Assembly: GCA_020744425.1 (NCBI GenBank)
Contig: JAGMUV010000011.1
Span: forward strand, 558,001 to 622,000
From: Dactylonectria macrodidyma
Lineage: Eukaryota; Ascomycota; Sordariomycetes; Hypocreales; Nectriaceae
Direction: 5' to 3'
DNA: 64,000 bases
Shown one piece after another: positions 45,409 through 60,600 of the stretch; the first letter of the stretch is position 1, and each line of letters starts with the position of its first letter. The position numbers and the translations under genes are program-made. A model generated the notes under the pieces. That model made no database searches, was not told the origin of the DNA, and saw nothing but the letters and a program-made list of their open reading frames with translations.

Positions 45409-47428
45409 TAATCCACACCGCAACCGCAATCGCAGCCGTGCAGATGCATGCACATACAGACTCAGATGCTCATCCATGATCCAACAAACCCAACCCAACC
45501 CCCCTTCCCCCGGCATCTTCCTCGCTGCACGGCCGCCCGCCCAATTGTCTGCCCTCTTTTCCAGGCCTTCAATATGAGAGAAAGTTGATGTGAGGGAGTT
45601 CCCGCCTCTCCGAAAATGGTCGGCCCCCCTCTCCTCCTCGTCTTCCTCGCCCCCTAATGACAAGACTTCCCCTGCTCGTCTCGTGGAGTGCCGGCCAGCG
45701 CGTGTCAATATTCCTGCCCCCCTGTCAAAGTATACGCTGTCTACAGTCCGTACTAGGATCGTTATTTCTTTTTTTTCCCTCCCCCTCGGTGCTGACTGTC
45801 CAGACGGGACATGTCCTCCGGGGTGTAGAGACGCCTTGCGTCTGTAAGCGAATGTCTTCCCTCCCAAAGCCGACGATCTTGCGCGTGAATTCTCGTACAG
45901 GAAACAAAAACAAAAAAGAAGGTTTTCACCCGCGGGCGTAGAGCAAAGGGCGCCTCACTCAGCGCGAGGGGAAGCCTGGTCGACCGCCTGCCACGGCCGA
46001 CACGACGCGCCGCGGCCCTAGCATCTTCCTCATCGAGATGTCATGTCGCCGTGTCGTGCGCCGCCGCCGCGAATTTCAAAAAACCTACCTGCGAAGGGGG
46101 ACCATCTACTGCGCTTGAAGGGGCTAGTGGTACATGTCCAGCGAGGATCAGCGCTATATCGACTACCCTGTAGCTGACGATCGCTCATGGTTTTCAAATG
46201 AGTTGTTGGCGTGCTGATGGGCATGTTGGGTTGGTGATCGTTGATTTCTTAATTTATTTTTTCTTCGTCGTCGCCGGCCGCGTCAAGATATGCGTCAAGG
46301 ACTGGGATTAGGGCTCTGTGTTACAAAGCCGCCTCGTATGGCCTGCTCTGTAGCCTGATGTCGACATAGAATCAAGTCCAGGGAGCGATTCCACCACGTA
46401 GGCCTGTCGGAATCCATACTAAAAATCAACTACAACCTCACTAGGCACCACCACACGATAGTGCTTGATATTGCTGCGCCAAGCAAGGAGCAGAAAGAAG
46501 GGGTGCCCACCTCAGCTACCACAAGGCTTTCACATGTATATGGTATGACGTGAGGGCAGCAGTAGAACAAATTCGCATGTCCAGGGCATTACCACCACGG
46601 TCTTGGCTACCAGGGACAATGGCCCAGTGAATGTCCGAAGACACCAACAAGGGGTTGAGAGGTTAAGAGTAACCGAGCGGCGATGGAAGACTGGGTTATT
46701 GATTATGAGAGTTATAATGACATGAGAGTTGGTGAGATTGGAAACACTTCCCATCACATACATAAGAGTAGATGGAGATTTGACATCAACACCACAACAA
46801 CATATCGTGATCATATGTACAGGATGTGGACAACCAACGCGGAGTCCGGACATGCACTTCACAGGAGATGGTAATAGAATGACTACATCATACTCAACAG
46901 CGTTCAGGTATTGTATAGACTACCGTAGCTTCATCAACTCGACCGAAGTCATCGTTGATCGAAATCCCCGACTCGTTCCAGGCAACCCCGTGATTGTCAT
47001 TGACCCGTGTATTAGGGTCTCCAATGCAAGCACTGCTCAGCTTGCAAGATATATCAGCTTCCTCATGATCCCCCAGACCGATGCCAATCTAAAACCATTA
47101 CTTCAAGCAACAAAAGCAGAAAAATCGAAATATGCCGTTAAAAGATGCATCCCAAACCGGGATGCGAAGCAAACCGTAATCCAGACTCGCATGTTGCGAG
47201 TCAATGTCTAATCGAACTACACGTGTCCTCTCTAACAAACAAACGCCGTTGGTGTCATGTGCTTTTTGGGGATGCCGAAAAGATCCCACTTGTGTTAGGA
47301 CTCTTCGTATCAGGAGCGGGCTGGAAGCCCCCGAGATGAACGTCGAATTTACCATCGACGGTTGCCCATGGGCATGTTGTTGGCGTTGGCTGAAATGCCA
47401 GTCAGCTCGAGAGGGAGTCTTTTGTTGT

Positions 47429-49872
<2,444 letters not shown>

Positions 49873-51057
49873 CGTTTCAGGAGATGAATGCACGAGCGAA
49901 GTCGTGTGTGGAGGGAAGGGGAAAATGGGACAAAGAGAGTCGCGGGGGAGAAACAAATCTGAGGTCTCACGCTGATGAGACTTCCCTCTGAATAATGAAA
50001 AGGAGTGCGTGCCCAAGGGTTGGTGATAAATGTCCTGGGGGCAAGGGGAGATTGTTGGGTGAAAGGTTTGAGTTGCAAGATTTCAGGACCCTTTGCGCTT
50101 GCCTTGTTATTTTTTTTTTTTCGCCGCTAACAAAAAAAGTCGACGCACGGGCGGGCCTGGGGCGCGGCAGGCCCGGTGGGTGCGTGTTCCGCCAAGTCCA
50201 GGCTGGCCCACTCGGAGCACTCAGCCACTGAAGAGCGGTGCAAGGCTGATGACATAATCGTGCGCAACTGGCTACCCTGTATCTACGATTTGGAGGAGGT
50301 GTTCTAGTGTGTTGAAAGAATTTTCCATTTTTAGGCTATGATGTCAAGGGCGATGCGTCAAGATGTATCATTGAGGGGTGTTAGTGTACTTTGCTACAGT
50401 TATCGCAAAAGGAGTTGAAATGCTGGGTAAGCAGGGAGCGTTGGTCTTTGGTCGATCACTCTTCTCCGCAGTTGTGATGAAGGATTTCTACTTTGTGCAA
50501 AGTTACGCGCCGACAGCAATCACTGCCTCACGAGGCACTTAATACCCGAGGCACAACGGGAAATTTGGGTAGCAATACTCGAACCCAGAGGAACATGGGT
50601 TTCGGAGTGTGAACAGACTGCCGTACATTGACTGGGCTATTCCCGAGCCTCCGCAAGTCACAAGTGTGGCAGACAAAATGCAAGAGAAGAGGACAGGCAC
50701 CTATGACGTGACATCGGGCTATGTCGGCCGCGATGGGAGGCCCATTCACATGCCGAGACATCCCCATGGCTGTTTGGGCTGAGTTTATTTGGGCCTACCT
50801 TACCGTAGGTATCTCTTCAACTCTGCGTGTGGTATTGGTCTGGCGAGCAGCTCTTTTCTCTGTGACAGTTTTATGATTTGGGTCACCCACCAAGCCGCAT
50901 CCTCATGGTCCTTGTATACAGGAAGAGGTTACCGTAGGCGACAGCCTCAGATCTTATATCCAAAGGCGGGAGCTATGGCGCGTATTTGATAGATGCCTAG
51001 TATCAAAACACCATAGCACTAAGCAAGAGCTGCGAACAGCTACTGCCCCGACACCCA
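49873..51057. other. intergenic: DBP2 promoter side
   Basis: Between the DBP2 start and the kynureninase stop. Contains a T homopolymer of about 12 nt near 50109. No gene recognised. Confidence 0.6.
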
Positions 51058-52636
51058 TCAGGCAGCCTCATCCGCTTTGTTTTCCCTTTCCCGCCTTTGG
51101 TCTATAGCAACCCCTAAAGCCGCCTCAAAGACCTTGGCAAATTTCCAACAATCCGTAAAACTATTGTACAGCGGCGCCGGTGCCACGCGAATCACGTTTG
51201 GCCGCCGTTCGTCTACTAGCACACCGCGACGCTCTAGTTCTGCCATCATATCATCTAGCAACCCATCGTCTAGTAGGATGCTGACTTGGGCACCCCGCGC
51301 CTCCGGCTCAGAGGGCGTTAAAACCCGCCAGTGTGCGCCCATGTCGTCTGACATGCGATGCAGTTGCTGGAGCAGGTATGCTGTCAATTCTAAGGACTTG
51401 GCGCGCAGCGGTGCCATGCCGCCGGCCTCGGCGAAAACTTCAAGTGAGGCGCAAAGGCTTGTTATGTCGAACACAGAGGGGTTGCTCAACTGGAAGCCTG
51501 CGGCGCCGGGGACGGGACGGAAGCCGGGGTGCATGGAGAAGCGGCCGGCCTTGTCATTGCCCCACCATCCGGCGAGACGGGTCGTGTGCTCGCCAGTTGC
51601 GCTGACGCGAGAGTTGCGCTCGTGCACAAACAGGCCGCCGATACAACCGGGCCCGCCGTTGAGGTACTTGTAGCTGCACCAGGCAGCGGCGTCGACGTCC
51701 CAGTCGTGCAGAGAGAGGGGGACGTTGCCGACAGCGTGGGCGAGGTCCCATATCACGAAGATGCCGCGTGCCCGTGCGAAAGTTGTCAAGGCCGGGATGT
51801 CGAGGAACTGACCCGTGTAGAATTGGATGCCCGGGAGGAGGAGCACGGCGGTAGTAGAGGCGTGATCTTCGATGATGGACTTGATGTACTCGGTAGACAG
51901 GGTGTCTTCGGAGCCCGGGGGGTCGAACGCGATCATTGAATCTTCGGGGTCGAGGCCATGATGGCGGATCTGTGTCTCAACGGCATACTGTTTCCTCTGC
52001 ATCAGTATCACGAACACACCCAAGACACACGGGTTAGACATACGTGGTCACTCGGAAAGGCCTTGTTCTCAATGATGATCTTGTGCCGACCCTTGACATC
52101 TGGTTTGTAGAAGGCTGCCATAAGCAGGTGCAGGTTCGCCGTCAGGGTCTGCATAACGGCGACCTCATCGACGCGGGCCCCCACGATTGGGGCCACCATC
52201 TCGGCGGCGCGGGCATCGACATCGAGCCAAGTCGGCAGTGGAGAGTCGTCGAGGGGTTTGAAGTGCCCTTGAACGCCTTGTGTGCGCCAGGTATCGAGGT
52301 ACTGCTGGATACGTGTCGCGGTGCGTCGCGGCTGGAGGCCCAGGGAGTTGCCGACGAGGTAGAGGGCCTCGTCCTCACCCTCGTCCTTACCCACGCCCTC
52401 GGGATCTGGAAAGAGGCCCAAGCGTTAGCGGAGGCCCGGGACTATCAAGGGAGCTCGACGCTGGACAGGTGCTTGCCTGTGCCGGCTGTGGTGGTCGCCG
52501 TGCTTGGAGGCAGCGAGGTGCGGGATATGTCAGCCTTGGAGGGGATGGCAAACTCGCTGCGGAGGTGCTTGAGTGTGTCAGCCGCGTCTAGCTTGGAAGC
52601 GAGATCCCGACCGAAGGGACCCCCGAGATCACTCAT
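51058..52636 (-). CDS. BNA5: kynureninase
   Basis: Three exons (52636-52477, 52405-52044, 51987-51058) give 483 aa. Intron 1 is 71 nt and uses a GC donor (GCAAGC) with a CTAAC branch site and CAG acceptor; this is the only way found to join AGTG to DPEGVG in phase. Intron 2 is 56 nt, GTATGT to CAG. Family motifs are [11 protein letters not shown] near the N-terminus, [12 protein letters not shown], and the PLP-lysine region [16 protein letters not shown], then GWWGND and [10 protein letters not shown]. It is a PLP enzyme cleaving kynurenine or 3-hydroxykynurenine to (3-hydroxy)anthranilate in tryptophan catabolism and NAD synthesis. An in-frame ATG lies upstream (52747), but MSDLGG is the more family-like start. 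Confidence 0.94.
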
Positions 52637-53184
52637 GGCAGCGACGAGTCTAAGCAATGCGGGAGTCGGAGGCAAATGCAGATGGATTGCCAAGTTGTCG
52701 TAGGCTGGACCATTGACAATGTCATTTTGACAGCAACAGCCAGCCACAGGCCAAACTTAATCGTACCAAAACCAAGCTAACACTGCAGGATGGGCGTCCA
52801 ACATGCTAACAGTGTGCAACTCCTTTCTTTTTGTCACACTTGCGACTCAAACCTCTGTGAAATTGGCACGCTAGTGTGCCTTTTTTGGTAGCCATTCCCC
52901 ATTTCCCGGTAGACTATTGCGCTGGTTGGCAATAGTTGCATGCAAATCAGCAGTCTGCACTTTTATCTGGCCCGCCCTAATTATTGAGCTGAATGCAATG
53001 GTGGCTTGCAAACCCGTTCCCCTACCCCTTTTCTCTTTTCTTCACGTTGCCTACCTACCTCTTATGCCTTCTTCTATACGTCTGCTCTTTGCGTTATTCT
53101 CTGTGGTGTCTCACGCCCCCGCTCTTTTTTGGTTCATCATCACACTCTTTTGGTTGCGCTGGAATTTGCTGTCGTTCCGGCAAG
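52637..53184. promoter_or_regulatory. shared divergent promoter, kynureninase / acyltransferase
   Basis: 548 bp between divergent starts. The half next to 53185 is strongly pyrimidine-rich, typical of a fungal leader. No specific site recognised. Confidence 0.5.
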
Positions 53185-54832
53185 ATGGACAGCAATGCCC
53201 CCTTAAATGCCCTTTTAAACAGGCCCTCAATTGAAGAGGATGTGAGCCTTCTAGACCATCTCAACGACCAAGTCATGGAACACTCGCGATCTTTCATTGA
53301 CTTTTCAAAGTCTACTTCCTGGCGATCCCTCCTCGGCCGGTTGATTCATTTTCTCATACCTAGTTTCCTTCAAGGTTGGCGTACGCCCGAGCAGAGTCGT
53401 CCAGCCAAGAAAGGACCTACTGCCTACCTCGATGGTGTGCGAGGCCTGGCAGCTTTTACAGTCTTCCTCTGCCATCATTCTTTTCAGGCGTTCTCGGTCG
53501 ATGAAGGCTGGGGTTGCAATGGAGGTTTTTATCGAATTATGCGACTACCAATCCTGCGTTTACTATATGCAGGGCGACCCTCTGTTTCCGTCTTCTTTGT
53601 TGTCTCTGGTTACGCTCTCTCCTATAGAGCCGTCAAGCTCATGCGGAGCCGCAATACGGAAGAGCTCTATACCTCCATGAGCTCAATGATTTTTCGACGT
53701 GCCATTCGACTTTACCTCCCGACTTTTACATCTACTGGTTTAGTTGTTGTGTTTTTGCGCCTCGGGTTCTATGAGTCAACTCGCGTCTTTTCAGCAGATC
53801 ATGCCAACCTTAGAAACGCATTGCTGCCCTACCGGCCCCGATTCGAGTCTGCATGGGCACAGTGGATGGATTGGGCTGAGGTTTGCTTTCACTCTATTGT
53901 CCCGTTCTCCTGGAACCCCCAGGATGGACTGAACAGTATGTGTTTCTTGGCTATTTGGATTTTGCTTCGTGCTAACACAAGCATTAGAATATGACTCTTA
54001 TTTGTGGACGATCCCTATCGAATATCGCGGCTCCATCTATTTATTTCTTATTATCCTCGGCACTGCCCATCTTCGGACTACATACCGATTGCTCACCTTG
54101 ATGATGATTATCTGGATCACTTATCTCAAGGCCCGATGGGACTTTCTCTTGTTTCTCTATGGCATGGCTATCGCGGAATGGGACCACATCCGTGGCGCTC
54201 ACACTACTCATCACGACGTGTCACAAGGGGAAAAGAAGGAACTCGGAGATTCCCGACGAACATTTATCAGACAATCCATCTGGAATCTCATCAGCATTAT
54301 TGGCCTGTTCCTTCTAAGCCAGCCCCCAACGCGCTCAGAAGTAACGCCTGGCTGGGTTACTCTCACAGCGATGATCCCGGATGGATGGGACAGTCCGGGG
54401 ACAGAGCGTGCGCGGTACTGGCAACAGTTCGGCGCTGGCATCTTCGTTTTAGCTGTTGGCCATTCGAAATTCTGGTTGCGCGTCTACAACTCGGCCATTA
54501 TCCAGTATTTGGGCAACATTTCGTACGCACTGTACCTCGTGCATGGGATACTGCTCCGCTGGGCGGCGCATCGGATCCTCAGGTTCTTTTTATTTTACGT
54601 CATGGGTAGTGTCGGGGACAACCACTATAAGGTCGGAGACAACTACTACAAGGTCGGAGACAACTACTATAAGGCCGGGGACAACTACTACCGCGGGTTC
54701 TGGCTAGCGACCTGTTTCATCATTCCAATGACAATTTGGGTTGCTGATATCTTCTGGCGGGCTATCGACATACCTTCTGTAAAGTTCGCAAAATGGTTTG
54801 AAGTGAAACTTCGTGCCACAGCTTGGGTATGA
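53185..54832 (+). CDS. membrane acyltransferase-3 family protein
   Basis: Two exons (53185-53935, 53988-54832) join to 531 aa; the 52-nt intron has GTATGT, GCTAAC and TAG. After a soluble N-terminus comes the family opening AYLDGVRGLAAFTVFLCHHS, with the His typical of acyltransferase-3 active sites. VSVFFVVSGYALSYRAVKL, FRRAIRLYLP and SYLWTIPIEYRGSIYLFL follow. Several hydrophobic helices cover the rest, and GNISYALYLVHG is a late family motif. Such integral membrane enzymes transfer acyl groups to small molecules or glycans; the substrate is not predictable. A 7-aa motif (V/A-G-D-N-Y-Y-K type) repeats four times near residue 470 in a loop. An upstream in-frame ATG (52993) would add 64 residues read from the pyrimidine-rich leader and is less likely. 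Confidence 0.88.
54611..54694. repeat. in-frame 21-bp minisatellite, four copies
   Basis: Four 21-bp units at 54611, 54632, 54653 and 54674 encode VGDNHYK, VGDNYYK twice and AGDNYYR inside the acyltransferase gene. The copies are nearly identical, so the array is probably young and length-variable. Confidence 0.95.
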
Positions 54833-55717
54833 GTTAGAAAACCAGATTAAAGAACTAGACGAGGTTGAGACGAGTCCAAGAATAGACTGATGATTGTATG
54901 TATTGACGAAATGATTCATTCTCACCGTGATATTCCGAGTTGCCGACAGCGAAGTGCCAGCCAGGGATGGTGGCGTATACGAAGTAACTGATAACACCGA
55001 TGGCTGGCCGTCTGGCTCACTCTCTCTCGTGTGAACTGGAGTATCTCGGGAAGTGTTCATCCCGCCCCGCAATCAGAGATGCCGGTCTCCGAGCAATCTC
55101 CATGTCTCCCCTAAAATTGGCGACAACCCTGGGACAGGATATCCACATCAGCTACGGGGTCTTTGAGAAGCTAACAATGCACAGCCGTAACTGACGCTTG
55201 CTAGGCTCATGTAGTCTGTACTTGAGTATGTATTATCTGTGTACTGAGTACTGGGTGCATGTGTTGGTAAGGAGTCATTGGCAAGCATTCGACTCCACTA
55301 ATGAGTCTTGAGAAAAAGTTTAGCACCCCTGTCGTCTTTCACAGAATTGTTGACCATGGGTTTTGTCTATCAATGTCTTCCGTTCCTCGACCATCTTTTC
55401 GCTCACCAGTTGTACATGGGTCCCAAGACCTTCCTCCCCTTCATAGGGATCTAGGAGAAAGCAACAATAGCAGGACAAAGCAAACAAATCAGGGTTACAA
55501 AACACAAAGCATCCAGCCCATGCCTGATTCAAATCAGGCGTCTATTAGTCCAGCCCAGCCAGCTTCACAACCTTGTTAAATGCTCCCAGTAAACACCCCT
55601 CCCAAGAACGGACAGTTGCGAGCTGTGCAAGCCGCCGGGGCGCTCGCTCGTGTCGGTCACTACAGCTCAATAAGGGTATCGGACCTTTTGTTCATGAAGT
55701 TTATATCGGGTTCGGGT
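54833..55717. other. convergent intergenic region
   Basis: 3' flanks of the acyltransferase and NADH dehydrogenase genes. Nothing else recognised. Confidence 0.6.
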
Positions 55718-57611
55718 TTACTCTCGGGAAACGTCACGACCGAAAGCCTTGGACTTCAGCCAGTCAAGGATGACCAAGATACGGTTTCGTGCTAGAGTAA
55801 AGGTGATTAGAATTGGTGTTGAACAGACGCAGAATAGACCAAAAACTTACTGCTGAAGCACATGGAGAGGTAGGCACTCCTCCAGAACAGGAAGGTCAGG
55901 CTGCCACCGGCGGCAAAGTTTCCGTTGAACCACGGAACGTCGGCGACGGCCTTCTCGCTACCAATGTAAGCCAAGCTGCCCTGGTGGGAGTACATGAAGG
56001 GCTTGACATCCTTGACGCGTCGGAGCTTCTTCTCAAGCGACTCAATCTCCTGGGCGATCTCAGCCGAGTTGCCCTGCTGGAGGTTTAGGCTGCTGCTCAG
56101 CTCCTCGATGCGGGCCTCGTGAGTCTCAGTCTTGGCCATGTTGTTGAAAAGGCGAGCCAGGAAGGAACCCTCCTGAGAAGCAACCTGGGCGGTGGGGGCG
56201 TAACCGGCGACGGCGCAATCGCCGACGGCCCAGATATCGCGAGTACCCTGAACGACCAAGTACTCGTTGACGGCAAGACCACGGCGCGAGTTCTTTTGGG
56301 CGGGGATCTTGCCTAGGAGGTCGCGGACAACGGGACGGACAGCGTTTCCGGTGGCCCAGACGAGCAGACCGTAGGGGATCTTGAGCACCTCCTTAGAGCC
56401 ATCAGGACGCGAGACCTCGGCCTCGACAGTCTCCTCAGTCACGCGCTTGACCATGGTCTTCAACTTAATGTCGATGTTCTCCTCGCGCATGGTGTTCTCG
56501 GTGTACTCAATGAGCTGCTTGGAGAAAGAGGGGAGAACGTTGGGAAGGGCTTCGATGAGAGTAACCTTGAAGCGGTGGCTAATCTCGGGGATCAGCTTCT
56601 TAATGTCCTCTTCGAAGAAGTCACGCAGCTCGCCGGCGAACTCGACACCGGTGGGACCGCCACCAACGACGACCATGTGCATGAGACGGTCAATCTCCTC
56701 CTGGGTCTGACCCTTGAAAGAAGCGCGCTCAACGCAGTCCATGATCTTCTTGCGGATTAGCTGGGCATCGCCAATCTCCTTGAGAAAGCAGCTGTTCTCG
56801 CGCACGCCAGGAATGCCAAAGGTGGCGTTCTCAGCACCGACACCAATGACGAGCATGTCATATGGGATCTCGGTCTGGGCGCCCTTGGGGTTGCCGTCAC
56901 GGTTGTCGACAATCCTGACAACCTTGCGGTCCGGGTCGACGGAGGACGCTTCGGCCTCGTAATACTTGACGGCGGCCTTCTTGTGTCGGAGGATAGTGCG
57001 AACGGGCTCCATGATGGAGCGGTGCTCAATCAAGCCAGTGGTACATGAAGGCAGAAGGGGGGTGAAGAGGAAGTAGTTGCGGGGAGAGACAACAATGACG
57101 TTGTAATGTTCGGTATCGAGGTTCTTGAGGAGACCAACGGAGCCCCAGCCAGTTCCTACAAGAGAGGTATCATGTTAGCGACTCAATTCGTCAGATGTGA
57201 AAATGTAGTAATGCTAAGGATAGCATCAGAATCGTGAGTATTTGTGCGGAACTTACCCAAAACCACGAGGGTCTTCTTGGAGGGGTCGGGCTGGAACTGG
57301 TCTTCGGGATGGCGGTCGTCCCAGATCTGATAGCATGTGTATCCCACAGTGGCGAGGAGGGAGAGGTAGGTGAGTCTCCATGTCCATCGCAGGGTGGACC
57401 GGAACTTGCCAGGCTTGGGCTTGGACTTGGGGGCCTCATCGGCGTAGGCTCTTCGGAAGGCGATGCGGCCTGAGTGCTGGAGCTTCATGGCGACCGAGGG
57501 ACGGGCGGAGGTCTTGGAAGCGGTGGTGAGGGCGCGAGTCGCAATGCGACTAGGTTGGGCCAGGAGGCCAGCCCTGGAGAGGGCAGACATGGCTCGGGTG
57601 GAGGAAGTCAT
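55718..57611 (-). CDS. mitochondrial alternative (type II) NADH dehydrogenase
   Basis: Three exons (57611-57257, 57155-55851, 55791-55718) give 577 aa; introns are 101 and 59 nt. The N-terminus is an Arg/Ser/Ala-rich presequence, then a membrane segment at about residues 77-100 (YLSLLATVGYTCYQIW). The FAD dinucleotide fold is KKTLVVLGTGWGSVGLL and the NADH fold is VVVGGGPTGVEFAGELRDFF; WAVGDCAVAG and the C-terminal GGSLTFLFWRSAYLSMCFS are also family hallmarks. It is a single-subunit, rotenone-insensitive, non-proton-pumping enzyme passing electrons from NADH to ubiquinone. The presequence plus anchor suggests an external (NDE-type) enzyme facing the intermembrane space. No EF-hand insertion is visible. 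The short last exon supplies RILVILDWLKSKAFGRD. Confidence 0.95.
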
Positions 57612-60600
57612 TGGAGATGCTGGGGAAGCTCAATTGAGGAGCAGGCTCCAGAAGGGACGAGGAGGAGGAGGAGGATAAGGATGAAAGAGAGGAGAAGAGA
57701 GGGGGGAGTCAGACAGAAGGGACTCGATGGAGCGAGTGTGACTGAAGAGAATATGACACAGGCCAGAAGAGAAACGAGGGCAGCGGGAATTAGGTAACTG
57801 GAGGCGCGCAGCCAGGACGGCCAAGCGGCGATTCGCAGGTACCTGCCTAAGGTAAGGACGGCGATGGGCCGCCGGGGCCACAGCGCTTGCGTGGGTGCTG
57901 TCGGCGGGCAGCACTGTACAGTAAATGCCCTGTAGGTACCTACAATAACTGTACCGCTACAGCTCCGGCGTGCGCGGGCAGTACGCCGCGCCGCGAACGG
58001 CGTCCACTCCAATTGGATCGTACAGCAGACCTTTCAGGTGCGATACGTACCCGTGCCTTGAGAGGAACATCCATGGCAGGGCTCCATCCGCCCATCCATC
58101 CGCCCACGGCTCTCCCTTCACCCATCCAGATCCATTGGAACGATAAGGGAACGGGGAGAGCGTCGTGGGACGTGGGACGCGGGACGCGGGATATGGATGT
58201 CTTGCCAGTGATAACAGGTGCGCCCACGGCGCCGAACCTAGGGACGGACCGGAGAGCATTGAGTATTCTCACTACATGCCTACCTCTATCTAGCAAAATT
58301 GTGTGTTCGTACAGCACTACATGTCGCAAGCCCTCCTATCTCTCGCACCAACTAATAATCGTTTGCGTGCTATCGAATCTCTTTGGGGGAAAAAATCCCG
58401 GTCGCGCAAAGTTGGGTCCAGCTTTTGCACCGGTTCTGTACCTCTGGCGCGCTGGGTCCGCCGAGAGCTGTTTCCAGCAGACAGGTTTTGTTCTTTTGAG
58501 GTCTGCGGGCTCTTCACCGCGACCCCCAGTTGGTGCTTCCGTAGGCGACCCCCCACTGTAAAGCTAGCGCGCTCACGTAGCGCCAGTACGGAAACCCACG
58601 CCGACCCGCACGCTAGCCGATGACGCTCAATTTTTGAGGTGGTAGATTGAGATGGCCGACATGGATAGGAGCTTCGTGCTGGGACCCTGGTGGGAGGTTT
58701 TTTTTTTTTTCTTCCTCGCTCTCTCTCTGTGTCGTCCCCTCACTCCATTTGCAAATACCCCCCGACTCGAGGCCCTGGCCCAAAAACAGGGAAACTTTTT
58801 TTCTTACTCCAATCCGGATTTGGCTCCGATAGGGTGTCTCCAAATGTCTCCAAGCTTGGGAAATGTAGAGCTGGCTGGGATGGATTTTTACCCTAATGAC
58901 TCCAATGTCTACTGGAATTCGGTGACTCCAGGATGTGTAAAGCCCTACATGCGAAGTAGTATACGGTACCGGGGTTCCCACAGCCTTTACCCAGTACTCA
59001 GCACTCCAAGTTCATGAAGCCCGATGAGGGCACCCGGAGGAGCCGGTCTATGAGAGCCGGCCTCCCGAGCATTGAGACCAGTCGGGAATGGGGATTCCGG
59101 CCATTAATGCTCATTTTAGAACTCGTCTCTACTATGTTATGCACATTGTATTCATGTTTTTGCCGCCTCGCCTCTTTGCCCCTCGGACATCCCCAGCCGT
59201 GCTCGCTTTCGCGGGACATGGCCTGCGGCGCACACCCTCCCCCGAAGAGCAGGTCCAATAACAAGTGCATGTGGCATCCCTCCCGTCTGCTGTCTATCGT
59301 CATCGCCTGGTTCACACTTGAAAGCTTCACCCTCCACGGCGTTTCTCCGGACAGCACCCCCAGGTGGGATCCCTGAGATTTTCTAAGGGCGCCAGACCCC
59401 ACCACGGCGCACACATACCCACGCTCCTAGTCTTTGGCTTGACAAGACTTGACACTTGGAGATGGGTCTGTTGACGATTGAGTCGGTCTGGCAAGGGGTG
59501 TACCCGCGATTATCTGCATCGGTGCACGGGAACCGCAAGGACACGGGCCCTTGACCCTCTCACCGTTCCCTTCACCCAGCATGCACAGCACATTCAGCTG
59601 TGTTGATATTCAAATGTCTGCTGCATGTCCCTGCCGAGGAACCAATACCGCCACGAGGATGATGTGACTATGCGCTGGCTGCCCGACTTGCCTTGCTCTC
59701 GAGGCTTGTGACGCTGCAAATCCGATTTCTTACGACATTAGGTCCCGGCAGCAGCCGACTGGAGAGACAGCATGACCATCCCGCGTCGGTGTATCGGTGA
59801 GCGTTTGGACTCCGTGCTTCCACTTGCATGTGACGCTGATGCGGGAGAGAATGGCTCTTTTACTACGTTGTACTTACATGCAACAGTTAGATTTACACAC
59901 GGCATGTGCTAGTTCAGAGCACCCTTGTCCACTCATTGATGGAATAGTCAATGAAACAACAGAGAATTGGAGATATTATGGAGTTACCTGTGTATGGAGA
60001 ACCCATGAGAACGCAAGATGCTGCTAGCCAAGAGCACGCGAGATTCGCTCGTTGCCCACATGGGGAAACTCCTAGCGCATCCTGTACGCACTATGAGCTA
60101 GCTACCTCATCCCTCAATTGACCATTCCCTCCCAAGGCATTGCGACACGGGGGCGCATGTTCGGCAAGCTGCTACCTTGTCTCGCTAGTTGAGGTATTTG
60201 AACGTCAGTTGCGGACTCTCCTGAACAGGATGTTGTAGCCTGTAGGACATTAGACGGACAGCCGCCGCCGTAATGCAATTACATACTCGTGACACAACCC
60301 CATCTCATATCTGCCCCGTTGGGATTCTCTCTCCTAACTGCAATTACGCACCCATTCACTTGCTAATTGCTGCACTCATGGTTTCGGGCTGTCATTGGGC
60401 GATTTCACCATTGCCCAGACTTTTTTTTTGGGGTGCTATCTCGGGTTTATTTTCCGATGCTGCTTCTAAAGGGTGGATTGTTGACAATTGGGCAAAACCC
60501 GAAATCCTGGGTCTCCGAGGACTCAGTCAATTTTACTTTCTCAGTCGGCATAGGCCCGTACGTATAGGATTATACTACCTCCATGAGTAATTTATGAATT

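Larger units (their letters stand above)
34698..47428. other. 12.7-kb gene-free region upstream of CON7
   Basis: No recognisable protein-coding gene, tRNA or rRNA. Frames of up to 274 codons exist (for example 38989-39813 on +) but show no family motif, have random-like composition and overlap rival frames. It holds the CON7 promoter and perhaps a long 5'UTR, several simple repeats listed separately, a hairpin-forming inverted repeat at 37886-37966, and the 3' flank of DBP2. Non-coding RNA genes or old transposon debris cannot be excluded by eye. Confidence 0.5.

Noticed and set aside
52993..53184. 64-residue N-terminal extension of the acyltransferase
   Set aside because: The extension is translated from a pyrimidine-rich leader, giving a Phe/Leu/Ser-rich sequence unlike the family. 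The ATG at 53185 is preferred.
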